Assembly (NCBI RefSeq): GCF_009372215.1
Contig: NZ_LWRV01000058.1
Coordinates: forward strand, 1 to 64,000
Length of the DNA stretch: 64,000 nucleotides
Origin: Acinetobacter portensis
Lineage (GTDB): Bacteria; Pseudomonadota; Gammaproteobacteria; Pseudomonadales; Moraxellaceae
Reading direction: 5' to 3'
Both the position numbers and the translations under genes were made by a program. This document shows, in pieces, positions 1 through 8,543 of this stretch. The stretch's first letter is position 1, and each line of letters begins with the position of its first letter. A model generated the notes under the pieces. The model had not been told where the DNA came from and did no database searches. It was given only the letters and a program-made list of their open reading frames with translations.

Positions 1-3000
1 TGCAGCCGCTGTAGCGGCAGCAGCAGCTACAGCAATTTGTGCACTCGTAACATTAGCAGTTGCGAATGCGATATTCGCCTTACTATCATCTAGTGCTTCT
101 TTAGTGATTTTACCCGCTGCATAATCTCGTTGCGCTTGGCTATAGTCATCTTTCGCTTTCGATAATGCTTTTGTTGCATCTGCGATAGCAGCTACAGCAA
201 GTACAGCATCGACATAAGCATTTCGAACACCGACTTCTGTACTCACAGTCTCAGTATGGGTTTTCTCTTCTGTCGTGGTTTTATTTTCGTAACCACCAAT
301 GTTTAAATCACCTCGACCATGATCAATAACAGTATCACCAGACGCAGTGATATTTTGCCCTAAAATATCAACGCCTTCTGTCCCTTGAATCGTTAAGTTT
401 TCAGTATTAATAGTGCCTGACTTATGCGTGGTTGTCGTGGTCTTCACTTCATGTTCTGTGTCTTCAAGTACAAAGCCACCCACACGAATACTATCTTTGT
501 TGAGTTTTACCCCTAGACCTTCAACAGTTTCTTTACTATTGGATGTCACCGTCTTTTGTTGTTCTTCGGCTGCATCTAGTTCTACTTTTTTCCCTGAAAT
601 AACCGTGTTTTTAGCATTGATGTTTGCACTTTTTATCTGAGTCTTCTCAGATGAGCCCACATTAATATTTGTAGCTGCTAAATCTGTGCCTGTTTGTTTG
701 CTTTGTTCTGTACGTGTACTTGATGATTCACCAATCGTAATTTTAGGCGCTTTTAATCCAGGTGCTAATCCTTCAATTCCTGCTAAACCAATCGCTGTCG
801 CTTTCATTAAGTCTTTGGCAACACCTCGATAACCTTTTTGTTTTTCATCCCATTGTTGGTCATTGGTTTCTAAGGTCGTCAGACTCACATTTTCAGGAAT
901 AGCACTGCCATCTCTTGATTTTAAACTGCCATCTGCCTGACGCTCAAACTGTGTATTTCCGATATAAATATTATCTTTAGCCTGAATATCGTTGGCTTGT
1001 AGCTCAATATTTTTGCCTGCATTGATATCGACATTTTTGCCAGCTTTGAGCTGGGTTTGTGCAACTTCTTCATCAATATAACCCGATTGACGATTTTCAA
1101 ATTGCACTGCATTCTTCTTCTCTGATACGTTGCTCTTCATGTCAGTATCAATATCTGAAATGAGTTTCACATTGCCTTTATTCGCTGAAATTTGAATAGA
1201 CTCTTTCGCTTCAGCAATCAAATGTGTTGCTTGTACATCACCTTCTTGGCTATTAATAAGAACATTGCCGCCCGCTTGGATATCTGTTGCAATCGATTGA
1301 CTGGTTGAAGACTTAATTTTCTTGTCTGTTTTTGAGAATCCACCTTTTTCTTGGGCTGCAAGTTCAGAGCTTCTTTCATCTCGTCCATTTTCAATCAGCA
1401 CATCTTTGCCAGCATCAATCACCACATTGCCAGATTCACTATTCAATGTGCCTGCTTTAATGTGTGTATTATCATCACTTTTAAGGGAAATATCGCCTTT
1501 AGACTGAATTTGAGTTCCTACATCACGACTCGACGCATTCAAAATCTGATCTTTTTCTCCTGCTGAGCTCAGATCACTTCGACTCACATTTACTGTCGAT
1601 ACATTTAAGTCTTTACCCGCATGAATTGCGACACCACCTTCACTTCGGATATCTGATGCTTTTAAGTTAATATTATTCTTCGCATTAGCAATGAGCTGAC
1701 CATCTGCATCGTTAACATATAGTCCTGCAACTCGCCCTATATTTTCTGCAGTAAATTCACTTAAACCGTCTTTGTTTTCAGTTTTTATCGTTGTGGTGAT
1801 ATTGTTAATATCTCGGCCAGCATCTAGTACTAAAGCTTTATTCGCTTCGATTTGCCCACCAATATTATTAATATCCGTTTTTGCAGTCGCAAAGACCTCA
1901 TTCCCTTTAATTAGACCACCAACATTATTAATGTTATTGGCCTCTAGGTTGACCAATTGCCGCCCTGCGATGCTACCGTGGTTATTTAAGTTTCCAGTCA
2001 GTTTAATATTAACATGATCAGCAGCAATTAAAGTTCCTTGACCATTTAAGTCACCTGGTTGAACGGCAACATAAACTTTCGGTACTAAAACTTGTACTTT
2101 TTCACCATCCGCCAAAGTCACTGTCTCTTTCACTAACCATACAATATCACTGGTCAATCGTGCAATTTGGGCTTCGGAGAGTTTAACCCCTATACTTAAA
2201 TTCAGGTCTTTAGCAGTACTAATACCTGAATCCATCAATGCTTTAAATTGATCTTCATAATTACTATAACCATCGAGATAGACTTTACCCGTAAGTTTTG
2301 CAATTTGGTCATTTACTAATTTTTGTTCGTAGTAACCATCCCCCAAACGCTTATGCATATTTTGTGGGTCTGTCGAGAACATTTTTAACATGTAATCACT
2401 ACCTAACCATTTTTTATAATTGGTAAAGGCATCATTCGTTTCAATCAAAGGTCGATTATTATTATCTTTATTGATACTAAATAAAGATTGACTTGGTAAA
2501 CTTAAATCTGGCGTAATACTACGGATTTCTGTTTGGGTTTTTCCCTCTACATTCTCTCGTTTTACCGCTTCAATCTGCGTTGAATTCACACCCCCCTGAT
2601 AAGCACCATCGTATTTCACCACATCTAATTTAATCGGTGTCACAATATCTGCAGGGTTATAAGCTCTCGTACTATTCCATTTGCTACGTTTACTTGTACC
2701 TAACTTATTCCATCCTACATAGTGATATCGAGAGGTTCCTGTTTTTATCAGGCGATGTTCGCCATCGGCATCAATATTATTAATCTCATTTTGTAAAATA
2801 TTAATGCCTTTCGCTGCTAGAATCTGGCTTTTATCATTTGTTAAATTTTGACCATTGATCCCCAGCGTTCCACCCGAAATAATTTCCGCAGGCGCACTTG
2901 AATCCACATAATCTTTCTTTTCATATTCGGTATAGTTGTAACGGGTATAGTCTTCAAACTCTTGACCATCTAAATAAACTGTCTCTTTGCCCCCCCAACC

Positions 3001-5706
3001 AGTAACATGTGATGAGTCAAGAATTTCACTACGTCCATCTCCTTGATAGGCTGTTACTTCCTTGCGTGTTCCTGGAATTTCTTTAACACTGGAACTGAAA
3101 TGAAGGTTACGGTTGGTTAAGGTATCAACATCTAAATACATATCACCATTAGACTGTATTCGTGCACTCGCATTATCTAGATATTTTGCTGAACCTTCCG
3201 CTAAATTATTTTCATTTAACTTAGCACCAATAACCAGTTTATCTTCACTCGAAATTAATGCTTGTTCTCTGTTTTCAATTTTGGTTGCAGCAATATCCAC
3301 TCGCTTACGTGCTGCAATAGTTCCAGCCTTTAACCCATCATTTGTTTGTTGTTCCGCATTCAGTAAGTGCTGTGTTTGTAAGGCAATATGGTCACCATAA
3401 ATTTGACCCGTACCTATGTTCTTAATTTCATTTTTTGCATCAAGTAAGGTTAAACCTTGGCTATTGATTAATCCTGTATTCTCAATTTTGTCTCGAGCTG
3501 AAATGTGAACCAGTTGATTCGCTTGAACCTTTCCTTGGTCATTATTTTTTATATTTTGAGCACTTAGACTTAACGATTGTCCTGCTTCTAATACAGTATT
3601 ATTTATAATATCAGATTGATTTTCAATCACCAGATCTTGTCCTGCTTGTATAGCAGAATCTACACTTAATGCCCCTTGCTGTTTTAAATAAATATTTTTA
3701 TTTGCAATAAGAAGTGATTGTTCAGCATGCTGTAATTTTTTGGATTGAAGACTGATATCTCCAGTTGATAGTATCTTCCCAGACTTTGTATTATCAATAT
3801 TTAACGTATTTTGATTATCATCATGGATTTTAACAGCATTAATTGCAGTGATTTGTCCTGCTTGATTATTCAGTTGCTTTTGTACATTAAAATTCAATCT
3901 GTCTTGTGCTTGAATAATACCCTTTTGGTTATTCAACTGCTCTGCTTGTATTGCAGCATTCTGGCTATATATTTCACCCGCATTATTATCAACATCCCTC
4001 ACTTGAGCTGTGAGTGTTGTTGAACTCAATACACCGTGGTTTCGAATGTAATCACCGTTGGCACTTAAGGTATTTAAATTTAATGTTGCCGTGTTATCCA
4101 GTGTCTTGGCTGTACTTAAATCCACCCCACCATTCGCAGTAATCTTCCCTGCATCATTTTCAATACTGTCTGCTTTAATCTTGCCTTGGGCGAAGCTTGC
4201 AGTGATTGGCGTATTGGCTGAACTGGTGCTACCACCACCTGTCGCTGTACTCGGTGCTTCTATTCCTGTACCTGAGCCACCTGTATTTCCACCACCTGTG
4301 CCTGTACTTGGATCTGTTCCTGCATCTTGATCAATTTCGGTATAACCAATTAAACCTTTGTTTTTATTGTTAAGGGTTTTAGCATCAATCGCTAAGTCTT
4401 GTAAGCCTGTTTGTACAATTTTACCTGTGCTGTTTTTTAACTCTTTTGTTTCTACATCAATTCGACCTGCATTCAACTCACCTTGGTTTTGAATCGTCTC
4501 TTTATTACGAATATTCAGCTCAGCAGATGTTGCGATCAAACCTGTATTATTAATCTTATTGGTTTGAATACTTTGCTTCGCTAAACTTGAAATACTGCCA
4601 CTGTTGTTTAAATCTGTGGCTTTGATATCTAAGGTCGCTTGTTTGGCATCTTCTTTGTGTTGTGCAACCACTGCACCACTATTTTGGAGTTGTCCATCTG
4701 CACCAATTTTAATACTGCCTGCAGAAGCAAACACTTGCCCTGCATTATTTATACCTACGCCTTTGTCTGTACTAATCAGGCTGATTTTGCCTGCGTACAT
4801 CCCACCTAAACTTCCTGTATCTATCGAGAATTTTGGCGTATTTGCTGTGCCACTGTTTGTTGCACCGACATGCTTAATATTGTTTTCTATATCGATGTCA
4901 TTTTGACCCGTCACCACTTGCAAGTCTTTTGCCCATACCCCTGCATTCATTTGTGCGGCATGACTGAGTAACCGTGTGTAATCCGCTGTACTAGTATCTA
5001 AACCTTGTCCTGTAATGTTGATTAAACCATCTCGGATTTGAAAGCCTGTCACAGCGCCATTATTTAGTAATGGATTGCCTGTGGTTAAGGTCACACCACC
5101 TGCATTTATAAAGCCACCACCATCGACATTAATCCCTGCAGGGTTGGCAATAATCACATCGGCTTTTCGTCCACCCACTTCTATATAGCCATTGAGGTGA
5201 CTAGCATTGGTCGAGTTGACCTGATTCACAATCACTTTGGCTTCACCACCCGCAAGCCAAGGGTTGCCTTGGATGTGTCCTGCAAGTTGGGTTTGTGCAT
5301 TTTGACGACTGTTGTTAAGAATCACTCCCTTTTGATTCACATCAAATTGTTGATAATGGTTCATTGAAACGCCTGCTTGACTTGGCGTTTGAATATTGAC
5401 TTGGGTTGTACCATTGGCACTATTGATAATGGTCGGTCTTTGATTTCCCGCTGCATTTGGATCTGCAACTACATTGGCTTGTGCTAAATCCGTGGTAACA
5501 CCTAGGCTTGCTACACCTGTCAGCAACATAATAGAGAAGGATAGAACTTTTAAGCCTAAACTTTTTTCAGCTGTAGATTCTGTGTTGATCTCTACCTGCG
5601 TGGTGCTTCGATTGCTTGTTTGTCCTTCTGCAGAGACATTCTCTGCAACAACCACCATTTCACCACGGGTTTTACTAAAAATCGTTTTATAAAAGTTCTT
5701 ATTCAT
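1..5706 (-). CDS. cdiA: CdiA/filamentous haemagglutinin-type two-partner secretion exoprotein (C-terminus outside window)
   Basis: Giant secreted protein, open for 1,902 codons from ATG at 5706 to the left edge with no stop. Residues 1-75 are a long basic and hydrophobic leader of the extended signal-peptide (ESPR) type. Residues 80-330 are a TPS secretion domain with NPAGINVDGG at 188-197. Haemagglutinin-type beta-helix repeats (LNNxGxI, INNxGG) follow. A Gly/Thr/Ser/Pro linker lies at about residues 457-505. A non-repetitive Tyr/Pro-richer block at about 865-1215 is where CDI proteins carry the receptor-binding region. A second repeat field then runs to the edge and ends in an Ala-rich helix. 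By family knowledge it is exported by the CdiB upstream and would deliver a C-terminal toxin. The toxin and immunity gene are not visible, so CDI effector versus plain adhesin/haemolysin is inference. Confidence 0.85.
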   Translation of the reverse strand, partial: MNKNFYKTIFSKTRGEMVVVAENVSAEGQTSNRSTTQVEINTESTAEKSLGLKVLSFSIMLLTGVASLGVTTDLAQANVVADPNAAGNQRPTIINSANGTTQVNIQTPSQAGVSMNHYQQFDVNQKGVILNNSRQNAQTQLAGHIQGNPWLAGGEAKVIVNQVNSTNASHLNGYIEVGGRKADVIIANPAGINVDGGGFINAGGVTLTTGNPLLNNGAVTGFQIRDGLINITGQGLDTSTADYTRLLSHAAQMNAGVWAKDLQVVTGQNDIDIENNIKHVGATNSGTANTPKFSIDTGSLGGMYAGKISLISTDKGVGINNAGQVFASAGSIKIGADGQLQNSGAVVAQHKEDAKQATLDIKATDLNNSGSISSLAKQSIQTNKINNTGLIATSAELNIRNKETIQNQGELNAGRIDVETKELKNSTGKIVQTGLQDLAIDAKTLNNKNKGLIGYTEIDQDAGTDPSTGTGGGNTGGSGTGIEAPSTATGGGSTSSANTPITASFAQGKIKADSIENDAGKITANGGVDLSTAKTLDNTATLNLNTLSANGDYIRNHGVLSSTTLTAQVRDVDNNAGEIYSQNAAIQAEQLNNQKGIIQAQDRLNFNVQKQLNNQAGQITAINAVKIHDDNQNTLNIDNTKSGKILSTGDISLQSKKLQHAEQSLLIANKNIYLKQQGALSVDSAIQAGQDLVIENQSDIINNTVLEAGQSLSLSAQNIKNNDQGKVQANQLVHISARDKIENTGLINSQGLTLLDAKNEIKNIGTGQIYGDHIALQTQHLLNAEQQTNDGLKAGTIAARKRVDIAATKIENREQALISSEDKLVIGAKLNENNLAEGSAKYLDNASARIQSNGDMYLDVDTLTNRNLHFSSSVKEIPGTRKEVTAYQGDGRSEILDSSHVTGWGGKETVYLDGQEFEDYTRYNYTEYEKKDYVDSSAPAEIISGGTLGINGQNLTNDKSQILAAKGINILQNEINNIDADGEHRLIKTGTSRYHYVGWNKLGTSKRSKWNSTRAYNPADIVTPIKLDVVKYDGAYQGGVNSTQIEAVKRENVEGKTQTEIRSITPDLSLPSQSLFSINKDNNNRPLIETNDAFTNYKKWLGSDYMLKMFSTDPQNMHKRLGDGYYEQKLVNDQIAKLTGKVYLDGYSNYEDQFKALMDSGISTAKDLNLSIGVKLSEAQIARLTSDIVWLVKETVTLADGEKVQVLVPKVYVAVQPGDLNGQGTLIAADHVNIKLTGNLNNHGSIAGRQLVNLEANNINNVGGLIKGNEVFATAKTDINNIGGQIEANKALVLDAGRDINNITTTIKTENKDGLSEFTAENIGRVAGLYVNDADGQLIANAKNNINLKASDIRSEGGVAIHAGKDLNVSTVNVSRSDLSSAGEKDQILNASSRDVGTQIQSKGDISLKSDDNTHIKAGTLNSESGNVVIDAGKDVLIENGRDERSSELAAQEKGGFSKTDKKIKSSTSQSIATDIQAGGNVLINSQEGDVQATHLIAEAKESIQISANKGNVKLISDIDTDMKSNVSEKKNAVQFENRQSGYIDEEVAQTQLKAGKNVDINAGKNIELQANDIQAKDNIYIGNTQFERQADGSLKSRDGSAIPENVSLTTLETNDQQWDEKQKGYRGVAKDLMKATAIGLAGIEGLAPGLKAPKITIGESSSTRTEQSKQTGTDLAATNINVGSSEKTQIKSANINAKNTVISGKKVELDAAEEQQKTVTSNSKETVEGLGVKLNKDSIRVGGFVLEDTEHEVKTTTTTHKSGTINTENLTIQGTEGVDILGQNITASGDTVIDHGRGDLNIGGYENKTTTEEKTHTETVSTEVGVRNAYVDAVLAVAAIADATKALSKAKDDYSQAQRDYAAGKITKEALDDSKANIAFATANVTSAQIAVAAAAATAAA

Positions 5707-5740
5707 TTCTCTATCACCAATTCTTTAATTTTTAAATATG

Positions 5741-6256
5741 TTATTCAGCAAGGGAATGTATTTTTTGCCAATGTTGGAAATCTTGATGTTTTACTTGAGC
5801 CCCCTTAAAGCTAAGTATCCTTAAGCCTTTCTCTTGACCTCTGTGGTACAGCGATCGCAAAATATGTTTAGGAAATAAGTACTGCGCCATTACATTTTTC
5901 ATCATTGGGCTATGTTCAAATGGGCTAAACCAATCAATAATCCAGAAGTGTTCCCCACTTTTCCATTCATCTAATGCAAGTGGCAAACCTTGACTACCTA
6001 CATATTTTTTTTCAGTTTCGTCATTTAATAACGCCCAACTGACATAGCCAATGACACGGTCATTTTCTACAAACACTGCAAACTGTCGGTGTTGTATAAA
6101 AGGTACGACTCTCGTCATTAAATAACTTAAAGGTGCATCTTTTAATTTAGGCACGTATTGCCATAACCACATCAAGGATCCCAATACTTCAGCCTCACTC
6201 CAATGTTCTTGAGGATAATGTGATGGCGCAATTACACTTATATTTCCAATCTTCAT
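5741..6256 (-). CDS. cdiC: CdiC-like toxin-activating lysine acyltransferase (HlyC/RTX acyltransferase family)
   Basis: 171 aa, 11 nt after cdiB and 34 nt before cdiA, so co-transcribed with them. It matches the HlyC family along most of its length: LGSLMWLWQY, then FAVFVENDRVIGYVSWALL, then the WIIDWFSPF block. Family members move an acyl chain from acyl-ACP onto Lys residues of a partner toxin in the cytoplasm; here the partner would be the adjacent CdiA. The Asp of the IIDW block (D108) is present. The residue aligned with HlyC catalytic His23 is Leu38 (codon TTA), in VPKLKDAP where HlyC has SPLHRNWP. The enzyme may therefore be inactive or use another His from its N-terminal extension (H13, H18). 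Family assignment is firm; activity is uncertain. Confidence 0.85.
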   Translation of the reverse strand: MKIGNISVIAPSHYPQEHWSEAEVLGSLMWLWQYVPKLKDAPLSYLMTRVVPFIQHRQFAVFVENDRVIGYVSWALLNDETEKKYVGSQGLPLALDEWKSGEHFWIIDWFSPFEHSPMMKNVMAQYLFPKHILRSLYHRGQEKGLRILSFKGAQVKHQDFQHWQKIHSLAE

Positions 6257-6267
6257 ATCACTCTCAA

Positions 6268-8025
6268 CTAAAACGAGTAATTCAAACTCATGCCATAATT
6301 CATGTCGTAGTTTTGGAAGTAATCTGGCTTCTTCAGTGGCTTGCCTGCAAATACGTCATAGTAGAATGTGCCACCCACTTTCACTTGCCCTCGAAAGCCC
6401 ATTGCTCCTCCAACCAAGGTTTTACCCAACAGTTGATCTGCTGACTGTCCATCAACATGGCCTGCATCTAATGCAATATAAAATTGGTGCGCGGGGAAAA
6501 TTGACATGGCTAAATCATTACGCCAGTAATAACCGCGATCGGCAGCTAAGGTCATATTTCCATCAAAGCCACGTACCGTATAGCGTCCACCAATAGACAT
6601 GCGGTCTTGCATAGTCAGTGGTGTGTCGTTGTACTGAACTCTTAATGCGCTTGAGTAGCTATAGTTTTGTTTTTCAAATTGGAATGGCACATTTAAGTTG
6701 GCATCTAATGTCCAAATTTCCATGCGCGAAGTCCCTTCATCGAAGGCTTCTTCAGGGGCACGTAAGGCACTAAAAGCACCTGTACCACGTTTATAGCCAA
6801 GACTTAAATCCAGTACCGATGACTTGATATATTCACGATGATCGATATTGAATTGCCAGCCTGAAACATCACGTCTTTGGATGGTCATTTCTGCATCATC
6901 AATGAAGCTTTTTGATTGGCGATGCCAACCCTTAAGTGTCGCTGAGGTTTTTCGTTTTGCATCGCGATAAAGCAAGCGTGTTACACCTAAATCTTGTGTT
7001 TGACTTTCACCATTGTAGTTATAGACGTTATCTGTGCCTGCAACTGCTTGGTCGTAGTTGTATTGGCTTGCATTGGCACTGATTAACCAGTTTTTATACG
7101 GTACTGAATAATGCAATGCATAGTTGTTGGTTCCACTTTTTACCGTCGCACCTTTTTTATCCGTGATCTTTTGTTGATCCGCTAAGTTGCGCCCAACCGT
7201 AATGTAAAATAGGTCACTTCGAAATAAGGGGTTGTCTAAAGAGACCGTAATGTTGCCTTGGTATTTGCCTGTTTGTCGGCTACCTGCATCATCTGCACTT
7301 AAGGTCACACGAATTGGTATTTTTCTTTGTTTCCACTTAACGATGACATCACTTTGATTCGGTGCATCCGCAGGGACAATTTGAATATCTGCTTCTGCTG
7401 TCGGTACACGTTTTAAGTTTTCTAAGCCTTGTTCTAAATCCCGTAAATTCAGCACATCGCCTTTTTTAATTGGAAAGATGTTTTTTGCGTATTGGATTCG
7501 TCCAGCTCGAGTATTGGTTTCATCACTTAAATCCAGTTTGATTTCACGCACCAAACCAGGAATTACGGTCAATTCTAATGTGCCTGTGCTTAGGTTTTGT
7601 GGGGCAGCCAATACACGTGTGGTGGTATAGCCTCGACCAATAATGATGTTTTGGGTTTTGGTCATCAGCAAGTTAATGGCTTGTTCACCCATACATAAAC
7701 CCGATTTAAATTCGAGTTCTTTTAAAGCTTGTGTTAAGTATTTACTAAACTTATCACCCATTTCACCGTTTAGTTTTACTTCATTAATCTCGAAACACTG
7801 TTCTTCTTTTATTTCATGAAGTTTCAAGTTTTCTTTTTGGCGTGCAGCATCTAAATTTACATCTGCTGAAGGTTGAATAATTTTTTCTAATTCGGCTTGG
7901 CGTTGTTGATTTCGTATAAGCCCATCTACAGCAGGGTCAAAGCTTTCTGCATAAATATGTGCAGAAATAGAACTACCTCCCAAAGCCAAAACAATACTTT
8001 TTAATAATATATTTTTAGTTAACAT
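6268..8025 (-). CDS. cdiB: CdiB/FhaC/ShlB-family outer-membrane transporter of a two-partner secretion system
   Basis: 585 aa from ATG at 8025. A TTG 30 nt upstream in the same frame is possible, but the ATG is followed at once by a signal peptide (MLTKNILLKSIVLALGG, cleavage after about AHIYA). An N-terminal plug helix region is followed by two POTRA-like domains containing a Cys pair (EEQCFEI and KSGLCMG), then a 16-strand-barrel-like C-terminal half with the conserved VRGF motif (YTVRGFDG) and a terminal Phe (SLNYSF). In this family the barrel secretes the partner through the outer membrane after recognising its TPS domain. It is the first gene of the cdiBCA operon. A 488-bp AT-rich gap upstream should carry the promoter. 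Confidence 0.9.
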   Translation of the reverse strand: MLTKNILLKSIVLALGGSSISAHIYAESFDPAVDGLIRNQQRQAELEKIIQPSADVNLDAARQKENLKLHEIKEEQCFEINEVKLNGEMGDKFSKYLTQALKELEFKSGLCMGEQAINLLMTKTQNIIIGRGYTTTRVLAAPQNLSTGTLELTVIPGLVREIKLDLSDETNTRAGRIQYAKNIFPIKKGDVLNLRDLEQGLENLKRVPTAEADIQIVPADAPNQSDVIVKWKQRKIPIRVTLSADDAGSRQTGKYQGNITVSLDNPLFRSDLFYITVGRNLADQQKITDKKGATVKSGTNNYALHYSVPYKNWLISANASQYNYDQAVAGTDNVYNYNGESQTQDLGVTRLLYRDAKRKTSATLKGWHRQSKSFIDDAEMTIQRRDVSGWQFNIDHREYIKSSVLDLSLGYKRGTGAFSALRAPEEAFDEGTSRMEIWTLDANLNVPFQFEKQNYSYSSALRVQYNDTPLTMQDRMSIGGRYTVRGFDGNMTLAADRGYYWRNDLAMSIFPAHQFYIALDAGHVDGQSADQLLGKTLVGGAMGFRGQVKVGGTFYYDVFAGKPLKKPDYFQNYDMNYGMSLNYSF

Positions 8026-8490
8026 AACCACATTACGATTAAATTTTGTGCGCAATTTAACAAATAAATATCAAAATTTCAACAAAAACCCACCTAAACC
8101 TTTAGAAGATTACTTATAAACAATTGGTTATTAATACGATATTTTTTTTGTAATTAAGTTCACAATTAAACTAACTTACTCATTTGCTACTTTACATACA
8201 GAATTAGTCATTAAGTATTCGATCAATTATTTTTAGAAATGCGAATTTACTCAATCAAAACTTATAGTTTTTAACAAAGTAAATAAACAGAAATAACGTG
8301 AATTTTATTATGTTTATTCATAGTTTTATTGATTCAATAAATTTAGTTTTTTTGAAAAAATTAAATTAAGTACAATAACAAATAATAATTCATTGAGGTG
8401 GTGGCAGATTAACTGAATCAAAATAACTCTGATTAATAACAAATAATAAAAATCGAATTACCCTTTTTAACCCTAATTTAAAACGCAGTA
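8026..8490. other. AT-rich intergenic region upstream of cdiB
   Basis: About 465 bp with no ORF of credible coding character on either strand and very low GC. It must contain the cdiBCA promoter reading left, but I could not pick a convincing -35/-10 pair among many AT-rich candidates. No known riboswitch or RNA is visible. Confidence 0.4.
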
Positions 8491-8526
8491 ATATACCCAT
8501 GCAGCCATCTAGCTGCATGGGTATAT
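8491..8526. terminator. Strong inverted repeat, probable hsdR terminator
   Basis: Perfect 15-bp stem (arms 8491-8505 and 8512-8526, ATATACCCATGCAGC and its complement) with a 6-nt loop, 17 nt past the hsdR stop. The arms end in AT pairs rather than a long U tract, so termination is inferred from position and stem strength. Confidence 0.6.
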
Positions 8527-8543
8527 TTCACTAATTGTTTTAT

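Noticed and set aside
413..5692. Many plus-strand open frames of 60-100 codons at the left end
   Set aside because: They are shadows of the cdiA frame, which runs unbroken on the minus strand with clear haemagglutinin repeats.
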